Positions 43,093 to 52,494 of a stretch of 64,000 nucleotides of DNA are shown here, one piece after another. The translations under genes and the position numbers were made by a program. The notes under the pieces were generated by a model. It was given only the letters and a program-made list of their open reading frames with translations, did not search any database and was not told the DNA's origin. The first letter of the stretch is position 1; every line of letters starts with the position of its first letter. The DNA is taken from positions 1,783,001 through 1,847,000 of the forward strand of contig NZ_CP014750.1 in assembly GCF_001592435.1 (NCBI RefSeq), given 5' to 3'. Source of the stretch: Thermococcus peptonophilus. GTDB lineage: Archaea; Methanobacteriota_B; Thermococci; Thermococcales; Thermococcaceae.

Positions 43093-44313
43093 ATGGTGGT
43101 GGGAATGAAAGGCATGAAAGTTGGGGCACTGATTCTTGTGTTGTTTATAGGAAGTTTGATCCCTCTGACTGCCGCGGAAGGGACTGAGGATAATACAACT
43201 TCAGTCTCAACGTACAGCCTTGAGAACTCGACAAGGGAACAGGTAATAGCAACTCAGCTGGTAAATGTTCTTGAGAGAATCAGCAAGCTTGCTGAAGAAA
43301 GGATTGAGCCAATAAAGGACAGACTTCCGGAGAACTCAAACGTACTAAAAGATTACGAACAGGCCGAAACTTACAAAGTGAAGGCTCTAGAAGAGTACAA
43401 CCAGCGTGACTATTACAATGCCATACTCGATGGACTAACCGCAATGCACTACTACAGGAGAGCCCTTGAGAGAATTGAAGAGGGGAGAGAGAAAGCTACC
43501 CGCATTCAGGCCCGGATACAGGCCCAACTAGAGCGTGTGAGCACTTATCTGGGCTTCGTGAGGAAAACAATACACCTGGCAGAGAGAAGGGGTATCAACG
43601 TTGAGAACCTCACGAGGGCATACAATGAAACAGTGAAAGCTTATGGGGCTGTCTTGGTTGACCTGAAGGAGAAAAACCTTACGAGGGTCGTGAAAGACCT
43701 GGAAGTGCTGAAGGAAAGGAAGAGCGTTCTCGATGATGAACTAAGGAGAGTTCACGAGAAGCTTGCATATGCCAACGCCAAGGAAATAGTTCTGGAGTTC
43801 CTCGTCAGGGGAGAAAAGGGGATTCAGATAGCTCAGAATGCGATCCAGGCTGGACAGGAAAGGGGCTACAACGTAAACAGGCTCCAGGAGAACCTCGATG
43901 AATTCTTGACAGTGTACGGGAGCGTCAAGAGTCTTGCCAATAAGGGCGAGTGGGGAGAGGCTCTTAAACTCATACAAAAAAACAGGGCAACAATAGGGGA
44001 ATTCTACAGGACAGTGTCTGCCGTGATAAGGGGAGCACGTGAAGAGGAACTTCAGGAAAAGGTGAAAAACATGAAGGCGTTTCTCTGGAGCTTCTCTGAG
44101 AGGGCCAAGAATGATGCAAGGGCACTCCAGGAGCTTAGAGAAAAAGGCGTCAACACAAAGAGAGCTGAAGTCCAGCTGAGGGCAGCGGTAAATGAGGTTG
44201 GGGTTGGAATATATCTGGTTAGAGAGAGGAAACCCGAAATGGCAAGAATTCACTTTGAGAACGCCCTTAATCTGCTCAAAAATATCGAGGATTTCATAAG
44301 GGCCAATTCCTGA
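43093..44313 (+). CDS. Secreted helical coiled-coil protein (module 2)
   Basis: 406-aa predicted exported protein with a signal sequence (MKVGALILVLFIGSLIPLTA) followed by an acidic, sequon-bearing stretch and then helices to the end (VLERISKLAEERIEPIKDRL and several long charged helices). It is longer than its paralogue at 40880 and lacks the PITPNP tail. The start at 43093 is backed by GGTGAATTGTA; an ATG at 43105 is possible. 24 bp later follows the second membrane-anchored winged-helix gene. No family recognised; a filament-like or scaffolding role is conceivable but unproven. Confidence 0.7.
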   Translation: MVVGMKGMKVGALILVLFIGSLIPLTAAEGTEDNTTSVSTYSLENSTREQVIATQLVNVLERISKLAEERIEPIKDRLPENSNVLKDYEQAETYKVKALEEYNQRDYYNAILDGLTAMHYYRRALERIEEGREKATRIQARIQAQLERVSTYLGFVRKTIHLAERRGINVENLTRAYNETVKAYGAVLVDLKEKNLTRVVKDLEVLKERKSVLDDELRRVHEKLAYANAKEIVLEFLVRGEKGIQIAQNAIQAGQERGYNVNRLQENLDEFLTVYGSVKSLANKGEWGEALKLIQKNRATIGEFYRTVSAVIRGAREEELQEKVKNMKAFLWSFSERAKNDARALQELREKGVNTKRAEVQLRAAVNEVGVGIYLVRERKPEMARIHFENALNLLKNIEDFIRANS

Positions 44314-44337
44314 CCTTTCCTATTTGGGGGTGGTAGA

Positions 44338-45225
44338 GTGAGCAGGAATACAAGGAAGCTCTCTGGACTCTTCCTGGTACTTCTTGCGGCCTCCATGCTC
44401 TTTAATGCCGTAAGTGCCCAATATACGGTCTCTTCCCTAATCCTTGAGGTTTACTCGGATGGCTATGTCAGGGTAACCTGGGAAGTTATCCCTGAGGGGT
44501 ACGTGACTCAGGTAACAGTTCCCCTCCTTGGAAACCACGTTGAAAACATCATTGCTGAAGACGAAAATGGAACTCCCCTTAACTATCAGGTTTTCGGGGA
44601 TGGGATACTCGTTTACGTGAATAATGCTGGGGTTGTGAACGTCTCTTACTATACTCCTGATCTTACTTCCAAGGAGGGGCTTGTATGGACTCTCAACATC
44701 TCCGTGGATGAGCCCTTTACAGTTATCCTTCCCGAAAACGCAGTCATTGTAGACCTCAGTGACATTCCTCTCGATATCTCGGGGGATGAGATAACAATGC
44801 CCCCCGGAAACCAGAGCGTTTCTTACCTCCTTGTCTTTGACGAAGAAACGACCAGTAGCTCCAGAATCCCTGCCGCGGGGAAAGATAAAAGTGGGACCCT
44901 TTTATACGGCACTATTTCACTTGGAATTGTTCTAACGCTCTCTGCAGGGGTGTATTTCATCAGAGGCAGAAAAACTAGAAAAAGAGAAGGATTAACAAGG
45001 GAGGAGTTCGAAAAGAGACTGAGAAAACTCGAACTAAGCGACGAGGAAAGGAAAGTCCTGCTCTATCTCTACGACCATGGGAGAAGGGCGAGCCAGGCAG
45101 AGGTCAGGGAAGCGCTCGGAATTCCGAAGACTACCGCCTGGAGGATGTTCCAGAGACTAGAGAAGAGGGGCCTGGTGAAAATCCTGAAGGGAAAGAAAGA
45201 AAACTGGGTGGAGCTCAGATTCTGA
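44338..45225 (+). CDS. Membrane-anchored winged-helix regulator (module 2)
   Basis: 295-aa paralogue of the protein at 41966 with the same layout: signal peptide, extracellular beta domain ending MPPGNQSVSYLLVF, a much shorter linker, one membrane helix (GTISLGIVLTLSAGVYFI), then the cytoplasmic winged helix with IPKTTAWRMFQRLEKRGL. The DNA-binding region is nearly identical between the two copies, whereas the sensor domains differ more, suggesting a shared DNA target and distinct inputs. GTG start after GGGGGTGGTAGA. Six bp separate its stop from the convergent metG. Confidence 0.75.
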   Translation: MSRNTRKLSGLFLVLLAASMLFNAVSAQYTVSSLILEVYSDGYVRVTWEVIPEGYVTQVTVPLLGNHVENIIAEDENGTPLNYQVFGDGILVYVNNAGVVNVSYYTPDLTSKEGLVWTLNISVDEPFTVILPENAVIVDLSDIPLDISGDEITMPPGNQSVSYLLVFDEETTSSSRIPAAGKDKSGTLLYGTISLGIVLTLSAGVYFIRGRKTRKREGLTREEFEKRLRKLELSDEERKVLLYLYDHGRRASQAEVREALGIPKTTAWRMFQRLEKRGLVKILKGKKENWVELRF

Positions 45226-45231
45226 GCTCCC

Positions 45232-47457
45232 TTACCTTATCCTTGCTCCGAGCTTGACTTCCTTGTCCGGCATGAGCAGGGCAACGCGCTCGCCATCGTC
45301 CGCTGCCAGCAGCATCCCCTGGCTCTCCACGCCGCGGAGCTTCTTGGGTTCAAGGTTTGCTATGATGACGACGTAGCGGTTGAGAAGCTCTTCGGGTTTG
45401 TAGTACTTCTTAAGCCCAGCGACGAGCTGCCTGACCTCGTCACCGAGATCAACCTTAACCACGTAGAGCCTGTCCGCGTTCGGGTGGTCTTTAACCTCGA
45501 TTATCTTTCCAACCCTTAAGTCCAGCCTGGCGAACTCGTCAAAACTCACGTACTCCATCTTTTTACCCCCCTTGACATTCTCCTTTTTCTCGGCCTTACC
45601 GGCCTTTTCGGGCTTTTCACCCTTGAACTCGTCACCGTAGATTGACTTAAGGAGCGCTAGAGCTTCGTCCTTCCTCTTCTCTCCGAAGCGCTCAAGGGTA
45701 ACCTTAACGACGTCTTCCTGCTTGTAGTACTTGTTTAGGAGGATCTTCGCGCTGTCCGGGTTGCCTCTGCCGATGTAGTTCACTATGAAGTATATTATCT
45801 CCCCGTCAGTTACCTTCCTGAACATCGGGAAGGCCTTCCTTACCCTGTGGCCGGCCGGAAGCTCTGTGAACTCCCACTTTTTGACTTCCTCCAAGTTTAG
45901 GAGGTGCCATATCTTCTCGCTGGCATCTGGCAGGAACGGCTCAAGGAGTATTCCAAGGGCCTTGACTATCTGGAGCGAGACGTTGACGGTCGTTGCCGTC
46001 CTCTCTCGGTTCTCCTTAGCGGTCTTCCACGGCTTCTGATGGTCGAAGTAGCGGTTTCCAAAAATGGCCAGCTCCATAACGCGTTTGAGTGCATCCTTGA
46101 AGCGGTAGTTCGAGATGAGCTCCCCAACCTCGTTAAAGGCCTTCTCTATCTCCTCAAAGGCCTGCCTGTCGAGATCGTTCAGATCACCCCTTTCGGGAAC
46201 GACACCATCAAAGTATCTGTTAACGAAGGTCATAGCCCTGTGAACGAAGTTTCCAAGGTTGTTTACAAGCTCTTCGTTGATCTTCTTCTTGAAGTCCTCG
46301 AAGGAGAAGTCTGAATCACGGGTCTCTGGCATTATGGCGGTGAGGTAGTACCTCAGGTAGTCAGCCGGCCAGACGTCGAGGAACTCGTGAACCCATATCG
46401 CCCAGTTCCTGCTCGTTGAGAACTTCTTGCCCTCAAGGTTTAGGTACTCGTTGGCTGGAATGTCATAGGGTAAATTCCACTTGGCCTCAACTTCGTCGTC
46501 CTTATACTTACCGTAGGCCATCAGAAAGGCCGGCCAGAAGATCGCGTGGAAGGGGATGTTGTCCTTGCCGATGAAGTGAATAACCCTCGTCTGGCCGTCC
46601 AGGTTGAGCCAGAACTTTTTCCACTCGTTCTCCTTACCCTCTCTCTTCAGGTGCTCGACGGTTATGCTGATGTAGCCTATGGGAGCCTCGAACCAGACGT
46701 AGAGGACTTTGCCTTTAACGTCCTCGTCGTCGAGTGGAACGGGAATTCCCCAGTCGAGGTCGCGCGTTATAGCCCTGTCCTCAAGTCCCTCATTTATCCA
46801 GCCGAGGACGGTGTTCCTTACGTTCGGCTTCCAGTGCTCTTGGCTTTCAACCCACTTCCTGAGCCTCTCCTCGAAGTTCTTCATCCTGATGTAGTAGTGG
46901 GCAGAGTCCTTGAAGGTGATGGGGTTGCCGCAGATGTTGCAGCGTGGGTTGATGAGGATTTCGGGCGTTAGCGGGTGTCCGCAGACCTCACACTGGTCGC
47001 CGCGCTGGTTCTCGGCTCCGCAGTAAGGGCACGTTCCGATGACGTATCTATCGGGAAGGAACATCTTGTCGTGCTCGCAGTAGGCCTGCTTGCTGACCTT
47101 CTTGACGAGGTGACCGTTCTCAAGGGCCTTGAGGAAGAACTCCTGGCTTATGCGGTAGTGGACGGGCAGTTCGGTTCTTCCAAAGAAGTCGAAGCTTATC
47201 TTTGCTCTCTCAAACGTTGTCTTTATGTGCTCGTGGAACTCGTCGACGATTTCTCTGGGACTTCTGCCCTCCTTGAGCGCGCGGAAGGTTATTGGGGTCC
47301 CGTGCTCGTCCGTTCCGCAGATGAAGAGAACTTCCTCGCCCTTTAGGCGGAGATAGCGTACGAATATGTCTGCTGGCAAATAAGCCCCAGCCAGATGTCC
47401 TGCGTGAATGGGCCCGTTAGCGTAAGGTAGCGCTGATGTGACCATGTACCTGACCAT
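45232..47457 (-). CDS. metG: Methionyl-tRNA synthetase
   Basis: 741-aa class I synthetase that charges tRNA-Met. The HIGH motif appears as HAGH near residue 18 and KMSKS as KFSTS. A connective-peptide zinc region contains CPYCGAENQRGDQCEVCG and CNICG. An anticodon-binding helical domain follows, then a charged linker (GEKPEKAGKAEKKENVKGGK) and a C-terminal EMAP-II/Arc1p-like tRNA-binding OB domain (FARLDLRVGKIIEVKDHPNA), here fused as in Thermococcales. The ATG at 47457 follows GAGGTGGTTAAA. Confidence 0.96.
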   Translation of the reverse strand: MVRYMVTSALPYANGPIHAGHLAGAYLPADIFVRYLRLKGEEVLFICGTDEHGTPITFRALKEGRSPREIVDEFHEHIKTTFERAKISFDFFGRTELPVHYRISQEFFLKALENGHLVKKVSKQAYCEHDKMFLPDRYVIGTCPYCGAENQRGDQCEVCGHPLTPEILINPRCNICGNPITFKDSAHYYIRMKNFEERLRKWVESQEHWKPNVRNTVLGWINEGLEDRAITRDLDWGIPVPLDDEDVKGKVLYVWFEAPIGYISITVEHLKREGKENEWKKFWLNLDGQTRVIHFIGKDNIPFHAIFWPAFLMAYGKYKDDEVEAKWNLPYDIPANEYLNLEGKKFSTSRNWAIWVHEFLDVWPADYLRYYLTAIMPETRDSDFSFEDFKKKINEELVNNLGNFVHRAMTFVNRYFDGVVPERGDLNDLDRQAFEEIEKAFNEVGELISNYRFKDALKRVMELAIFGNRYFDHQKPWKTAKENRERTATTVNVSLQIVKALGILLEPFLPDASEKIWHLLNLEEVKKWEFTELPAGHRVRKAFPMFRKVTDGEIIYFIVNYIGRGNPDSAKILLNKYYKQEDVVKVTLERFGEKRKDEALALLKSIYGDEFKGEKPEKAGKAEKKENVKGGKKMEYVSFDEFARLDLRVGKIIEVKDHPNADRLYVVKVDLGDEVRQLVAGLKKYYKPEELLNRYVVIIANLEPKKLRGVESQGMLLAADDGERVALLMPDKEVKLGARIR

Positions 47458-47673
47458 TTTAACCACCTCTCCGCGGTTGATTCCGCACCTTATAAGGACT
47501 TCGCGTTAAAAGAATTACGGTGGGTTATTAATATTCGCTATTAACATGCATATTTGTGCATATCGAGTGTTGAACGCTGCTACTGGGGATGTGATTACCT
47601 TCAGCTGAAAAATTAAAGTAATGCCGAAAAGTTCTTATAATGGGCTATCTAAACACTTAAATGGGAACGCGCA

Positions 47674-48372
47674 ATGATAACTGCCAGAATCTCTACAGGG
47701 ATACCGGGTCTGGATATAATGCTCAATGGGGGATTAATTCCTGGCAGAACCTATCTAGTAAAGGGCGCTCCTGGAACCGGCAAGACCACCCTTGCGATGC
47801 ACTTTGCTATGGCCGGAGTCTCCAACGGGGAAAGTGTTCTTTACATAACCCTAGAGGAGCCTGGGGAGAACATAAAGCAGGACTTCAGCAGAATGGGATT
47901 TGATGTGTATAATGATAACTTCACGTTGATAGATGCTACCCCCACTACCGAGCACTACGTCCTCGTTGAGGACTTCTTTGAATCCTTTGCAAAGAACCTC
48001 AACAAGCTCACGGATGCCATTAAAGAGCAGTTCAAAACGAGGCGCTATTCCAGGGTTGTAGTTGATCCTATAACCATGCTGAAGTTTGCGACTTCGGATG
48101 AACTTGAGTATAGAAAGGCTTTCCTCACCTTTGTTAAAACCATGATGAGGCTTAAGACTACTGTAATAATAACCGCAGAGAGTAAGCAGGCGGACATTGA
48201 GGAGTACCTTGTTAATGGAGTAATAGAGCTTGAAATCTTCCAGAAGGAAGGACGGCTTGAACGGGCTCTCAAAATAACCAAGTTCAGGGGAAGCGGTTTT
48301 GATAACGTTATACGCCCATACGAAATAACCGAGAGGGGGATGGTTGTTTACCCAGATAAGTCAGTAGTCTGA
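47674..48372 (+). CDS. KaiC/RadA-like RecA-superfamily ATPase
   Basis: 232-aa single-domain RecA-fold ATPase of the archaeal KaiC-like type. It opens with the family's ISTGIPGLDIMLNGGLIPGR, Walker A GAPGTGKTT, catalytic Glu region YITLEEPGENI and Walker B RVVVDPIT. No DNA-binding domain and only one RecA domain. Targets of these proteins are unknown; some sense or signal nucleotide state. TATA TTCTTATAATGG near 47633. An eIF2B-like gene starts 9 bp later, so the two form a transcription unit. Confidence 0.82.
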   Translation: MITARISTGIPGLDIMLNGGLIPGRTYLVKGAPGTGKTTLAMHFAMAGVSNGESVLYITLEEPGENIKQDFSRMGFDVYNDNFTLIDATPTTEHYVLVEDFFESFAKNLNKLTDAIKEQFKTRRYSRVVVDPITMLKFATSDELEYRKAFLTFVKTMMRLKTTVIITAESKQADIEEYLVNGVIELEIFQKEGRLERALKITKFRGSGFDNVIRPYEITERGMVVYPDKSVV

Positions 48373-48381
48373 GGGATTTAC

Positions 48382-49209
48382 ATGCTCCCCCCTAAAATAA
48401 GGTCTCTTCTTGAAGACATGCGGGTTGAGCGGATTCGGGGCGCCAGCTGGATGGCGCAGAAAGGGGCAGAAGCGTATCTTCTCCTGGCCGATCTGCTTGA
48501 AGGGAACGAGCTGAAGAACGCCCTCCAAGAAATGAGGGAGGAACTTCCCAAGGTTAACCCAACGATGGCGTCTCTGTACAACCTTGTCCGGTTTATCCCG
48601 GTAACTGATGATCCATATCTCCTGAAATCCCGGGCTGAGGAGTTTCTGAAGCTTATACACGAGGCAAAAAAGGAGATTGGCAACATTGGAAGTGAGCTGA
48701 TTGACAACGGGGACGTTGTGATAACCCACTCCTTCTCCTCCGCGGTTCTCGAAGTATTCGCCTCCGCGAAGATGAAGGGACGGTCTTTCAGGGTTATTCT
48801 CACCGAAAGTGCCCCGGATTTCGAGGGGCTGGCGCTTGCGAACGAGCTTTCAGCCCTTGGCATCAGCTATGAGGTGATAACCGACGCTCAAGTCGGGTTG
48901 TTTTCGAAGGAGGCAACACTGGCGCTGGTTGGTGCCGACAACGTGACGCGTGACGGTGCGGTCATAAACAAAGCTGGTACCTATCCCCTAGCTCTGGCCT
49001 GCTATGACAACAGTGTCCCATTCTATGTCGCGGCAGAAAGCTTCAAGTTCCACCCAGAGCTAAATAGTGGGGACGTGGAATTAGTAGAAAGGCCCTATGC
49101 TAGAAATGGTCACAGGGTCAGAAACATCCTTTTTGACGTTACCCCCTGGAAGTACATCAGGGGAATCATAACAGAACTCGGAATTCTCGTTCCGCCAAAG
49201 GAAATATGA
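48382..49209 (+). CDS. eIF2B alpha/beta/delta-family protein
   Basis: 275-aa member of the eIF2B/ribose-1,5-bisphosphate isomerase/methylthioribose-1-P isomerase superfamily: helical N-domain, then a Rossmann-like C-domain with ITHSFSSAVLEV, LTESAPDFEGLALANEL and the VGADNVTRDGAVINKAGTYPLAL signature. It is shorter than the ribose-bisphosphate isomerases of this order and fits the archaeal aIF2B-type group, whose role (aIF2-alpha partner or sugar-phosphate enzyme) is unsettled. ATG after GAGGGATTTAC, 9 bp behind the KaiC-like gene. Confidence 0.78.
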   Translation: MLPPKIRSLLEDMRVERIRGASWMAQKGAEAYLLLADLLEGNELKNALQEMREELPKVNPTMASLYNLVRFIPVTDDPYLLKSRAEEFLKLIHEAKKEIGNIGSELIDNGDVVITHSFSSAVLEVFASAKMKGRSFRVILTESAPDFEGLALANELSALGISYEVITDAQVGLFSKEATLALVGADNVTRDGAVINKAGTYPLALACYDNSVPFYVAAESFKFHPELNSGDVELVERPYARNGHRVRNILFDVTPWKYIRGIITELGILVPPKEI

Positions 49210-49225
49210 AGAAGAAAGAAAAGCT

Positions 49226-51847
49226 TCAAATCTCTCCAGCGAGCCAGAGGAGAGCACCTTTTATGAACGGCCATGTGCTCTCGATGTACCTTCCGCCGTA
49301 GCTGTCGCTGAAGCCCTTACTAGAACCGTATGCCACAATCCTGCCCTTTCCGACTTCGACTGCAGCTGCTACAATCGGCTGGCTGCCTTTCTCGTGCACA
49401 ACGTTTCCGTCAGCATCAACGGCATATGACGTTTCAAAGGCCCTAATGACCCATACGGCGTCTCCTGATACCCTCAGAGTGTTTCCATTGTAGTACATCT
49501 CATGTCCATCTGGGATGAACTTTGTGATTGGAATGTTTCTGTTGTACACACCGACGTATGGGTAGTAAGGCCTGCCGCTGTTGTGATCGTCGTCCATGAG
49601 CTCTGTAATCTCAAAGGTAATGCCGTAGCCCTCGAGGAGCTTGTTGAGGCTCGGGTTTACATACTTGTACCAGTCGCCAGCGACTATCAGCCCACCGCCT
49701 TCCTCGACGTATTCTCTCAGGGCTGAAATCTCTTCGTCGGTTAGATCGTTCGCTGGATTGAGTATAACGACGACATCGTAGTCCTTTATCCTGTCGTAGG
49801 TGAGCGGCTCGTAGCTGATCTCGACGTCCCAGTTAAGCTCACTCTTTATTTTGTCTATCAGGCTGTTGACACCAACCTTGTTAACGTAGTACTGGTTGTG
49901 GGAGGCATCGATGAGGACGGAAGGTATGCTTATTGTTATGTTAGTCGTTACGTTGGTTGAAGGAGCTGGGGTGGTCTGGTTAACCGGCACTTCAGTCTGG
50001 TTGGTTGCTGTTTCATTTTCGGGAGCTGGTGATGGAGCCGGTTGGGCCATTTCTTCCTCGATCTTCTCCAATGCTGCCTCTAGTGTTGGGAGGATTTCGA
50101 GAATCTGCTCTTTGACTTCCCATCCGAGGAAGAGGGCCTTCCTTATGTGGATCATTGGTGAGAGATAGAATCCTGAAGTTCCAGCCGATGATAGGAACGT
50201 GTTGTATAGGGTGTATTCCTCGTTCACTATCTCGTAGTTCTCGTTTATCTGCTCTATTTTCTTTGCAAGCTTCGGATCGAAGTTTACTCCATAGTCCCTG
50301 AGCTTCGTGACGACTTCTGTGAAGTTAGCATATAGTCCGTTAAGGTCAGAGAGATCCTTCTGGTACTCGTTGGAGTACCTGATGAGGAGACCGAATGCCA
50401 CTGAATTGGGGTTCGGGTTTACAACAAACTCGTATATCAGGGAGTCCAGCAGGCTGTTTGTGTCGTCGTATAAGTTGACTTCCACCTTCAGGGTTCCGGC
50501 CTTTCTGGGGGTATAGTAGAACATGTGGGTGTACTCTTCCTCTGACTGTAGTTCTCTTGTTACGTTGACGACAATCTCGTCGTTCATTTTGACAGTAAGG
50601 GTTACGTTGTTTGCTAGAGTGCCGTTGTTGAGTATAGTAACTGAAAATGCCCCGGTTATGCCCTCTGTAAGTGGTGTCGAAGCGTTAAGAGATGCTATCC
50701 TGATGGGGGGTACATAAACTTTGTAATCAATTGGGTACACCTCTATCACATTGTACTTGTATCCAATCCCAACAACGTATTCGAGCCTCTTTCCGGGGGT
50801 TACGTCCATTATCCCGTAGTAGTCGTAGAGGAGCAGAGAACCGGTGTCGTCGCTTATTATAACAGCTTTCCCATCAAAGTCCTCGACCTTTACCCACTCG
50901 AGCTTTACCAGCATGCTCTGGTAGCGGTCGTCCATGTCGTCAGCTTTGATCAGAACCGGTTCTGGAAGCTCCGTCTTGCCGACTACTTTATACGTGGGAT
51001 CTGTTATCTCGTAGAGGCCCTTCCAGGTGTCCGTTGTTCCATTCACCTGGACAATGTCGCCGACCTCGACGTTAGGGGTGCTTCCAGTGTAAACGTATAT
51101 GCCGCTGTTGGGTTCTGTGCCGTTCTGGATGAAGAAACCAGTAGTCCTTGTACCAATCACAATGCCGCTGGTGATGACGAACTTTCCATCCACCCAGTTA
51201 TCCCTTATCTCTTTGATTGGCTGGTACTGTGGCCCTTCGGGAACTTCGTAGATGATTTCAAGATATGGACGTTCGTCTGTGTATTTGCTCTCTTTCGAGT
51301 TGTAACTAATGCGTTCGGTTAGTTTGCCCTCAGAGTCAGATATCAGGACAAAACTAACGATCTTGTCACCGTTGAATTCGGATTTAACAAACTCCGTAAC
51401 ATTCCAAACAGACCAGTGATCTCCAGCTGGATCTACAAGGTCTCTATCAAGCCACTGTCCCTCAGGAGGTTTGGTATCCCAGGTTATCGTGCTCTCATTC
51501 CAGCTGTCGTCCTGAACCGCGTAAACGCTGATATTAACGTCCTTAGAGTAGGAACCACTGTATGTGTACGCATGCAACGTTGCACTCACGATAACTGCGT
51601 TTTCTGGGAGGCCTGATAGATCGAATTTTAGGTAAGCTCTATAATTGGAGTGGTCTTGGTAGTAAGTCCCGACATATAGACCATAATACGAGCCAAAGTT
51701 TGAAGTGGGGTCACCGTCTGTAACGTACGCATCGTCCGTAGGGCTGAGCTGTACACTTGTTTGAGCTGCAGTCACTGGTTTAACCGCCCACGCGGGGATT
51801 ATGCTCAGCAACAACAGAACCATCAGTACCAGTGCAGACCGTTTCAC
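49226..51847 (-). CDS. Large secreted multidomain protein (DNRLRE, OB-like, CARDB-like, DUF4350-like)
   Basis: 873-aa exported protein. After a signal peptide (ALVLMVLLLLSIIPAWAV) comes a DNRLRE carbohydrate-binding-type domain (about 32-200, TDDAYVTDGDPTSNFGSYYG), an OB-like region (about 205-380), a CARDB/Ig-like domain (about 385-480), a helical stretch, a Pro/Thr/Asn linker, and a C-terminal DUF4350/GATase-like Rossmann domain (about 645-870, VVVILNPANDLTDEEISALR). Sequons are abundant. No catalytic nucleophile is obvious in the last domain. GTG start after GGTGATGTCCT. Likely cell-surface polysaccharide binding; substrate unknown. Confidence 0.75.
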   Translation of the reverse strand: MKRSALVLMVLLLLSIIPAWAVKPVTAAQTSVQLSPTDDAYVTDGDPTSNFGSYYGLYVGTYYQDHSNYRAYLKFDLSGLPENAVIVSATLHAYTYSGSYSKDVNISVYAVQDDSWNESTITWDTKPPEGQWLDRDLVDPAGDHWSVWNVTEFVKSEFNGDKIVSFVLISDSEGKLTERISYNSKESKYTDERPYLEIIYEVPEGPQYQPIKEIRDNWVDGKFVITSGIVIGTRTTGFFIQNGTEPNSGIYVYTGSTPNVEVGDIVQVNGTTDTWKGLYEITDPTYKVVGKTELPEPVLIKADDMDDRYQSMLVKLEWVKVEDFDGKAVIISDDTGSLLLYDYYGIMDVTPGKRLEYVVGIGYKYNVIEVYPIDYKVYVPPIRIASLNASTPLTEGITGAFSVTILNNGTLANNVTLTVKMNDEIVVNVTRELQSEEEYTHMFYYTPRKAGTLKVEVNLYDDTNSLLDSLIYEFVVNPNPNSVAFGLLIRYSNEYQKDLSDLNGLYANFTEVVTKLRDYGVNFDPKLAKKIEQINENYEIVNEEYTLYNTFLSSAGTSGFYLSPMIHIRKALFLGWEVKEQILEILPTLEAALEKIEEEMAQPAPSPAPENETATNQTEVPVNQTTPAPSTNVTTNITISIPSVLIDASHNQYYVNKVGVNSLIDKIKSELNWDVEISYEPLTYDRIKDYDVVVILNPANDLTDEEISALREYVEEGGGLIVAGDWYKYVNPSLNKLLEGYGITFEITELMDDDHNSGRPYYPYVGVYNRNIPITKFIPDGHEMYYNGNTLRVSGDAVWVIRAFETSYAVDADGNVVHEKGSQPIVAAAVEVGKGRIVAYGSSKGFSDSYGGRYIESTWPFIKGALLWLAGEI

Positions 51848-51978
51848 AGGACATCACCTAAGTAACAACGGCATTAGAGTATAAATAAGTTTTTCTCGAC
51901 TTTTCAGTCAATTTTTGAAACTCTCTGTCCCAGTAAATTCTAAAAGGCTTGGCAGTCTATATTATTTTGGTGTTGAAA

Positions 51979-52494
51979 ATGCCCATAACAACAAAAACCG
52001 GGGATAAGGGTCTGACAGGTCTCTTCACCGGTGACCGAGTGGCGAAGTTCTCACCGATCATGGAGGCAAACGGGACGATAGACGAACTTGACAGCTTCAT
52101 CGGCGAGGCGAAGCACTACGTTCTAGAGGGGATGGTTGAAATTCTTGAGAAAATCCAGATTCAGCTCTACGACCTAATGGCTGAGCTCGCTAGCAAGGGA
52201 AAGTATTCTAAGGTCGGAGAGGAGGAGGTGAAGTGGCTTGAAGAACTCATCCACCAGTATGAAGATGAAGTCCAGCTCAAGTCCTTTGTCCTGCCCGGCT
52301 CAACAATAGCCAGCGCAAAGCTCGATGTGTGCAGGGCAATAGCGAGGAGGGCCGAGAGGAATGTTGCGAAGCTCGTCCTCGACTATGGCTTCGGCCATAA
52401 CGCACTCGTATACCTCAACAGGCTCAGCGACCTGCTCTACATAATGGCGAGGGCGATTGAGAAGAGAGAGGGGAAGCTGAAAGAGGTCAAGTAA
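51979..52494 (+). CDS. Cob(I)alamin adenosyltransferase, PduO type
   Basis: 171-aa enzyme that transfers the adenosyl group of ATP to cob(I)alamin. Family motifs: TTKTGDKGLTGLFTGDRV (ATP-binding N-terminus), VCRAIARRAERNV and LNRLSDLLYIMAR. The ATG at 51979 follows GGTGTTGAAA; the in-frame ATG at 51949 has no site. Its stop overlaps the convergent MFS gene by 8 bp. Fits with the cobalt transporter at the start of the window, although the two are not linked. Confidence 0.92.
   Translation: MPITTKTGDKGLTGLFTGDRVAKFSPIMEANGTIDELDSFIGEAKHYVLEGMVEILEKIQIQLYDLMAELASKGKYSKVGEEEVKWLEELIHQYEDEVQLKSFVLPGSTIASAKLDVCRAIARRAERNVAKLVLDYGFGHNALVYLNRLSDLLYIMARAIEKREGKLKEVK

Noticed and set aside
48382..49209. 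Ribose-1,5-bisphosphate isomerase of the AMP pathway
   Set aside because: Same superfamily, but about 50 residues shorter than the characterised Thermococcus enzyme and closer in size to aIF2B-type proteins; kept as family-level call.
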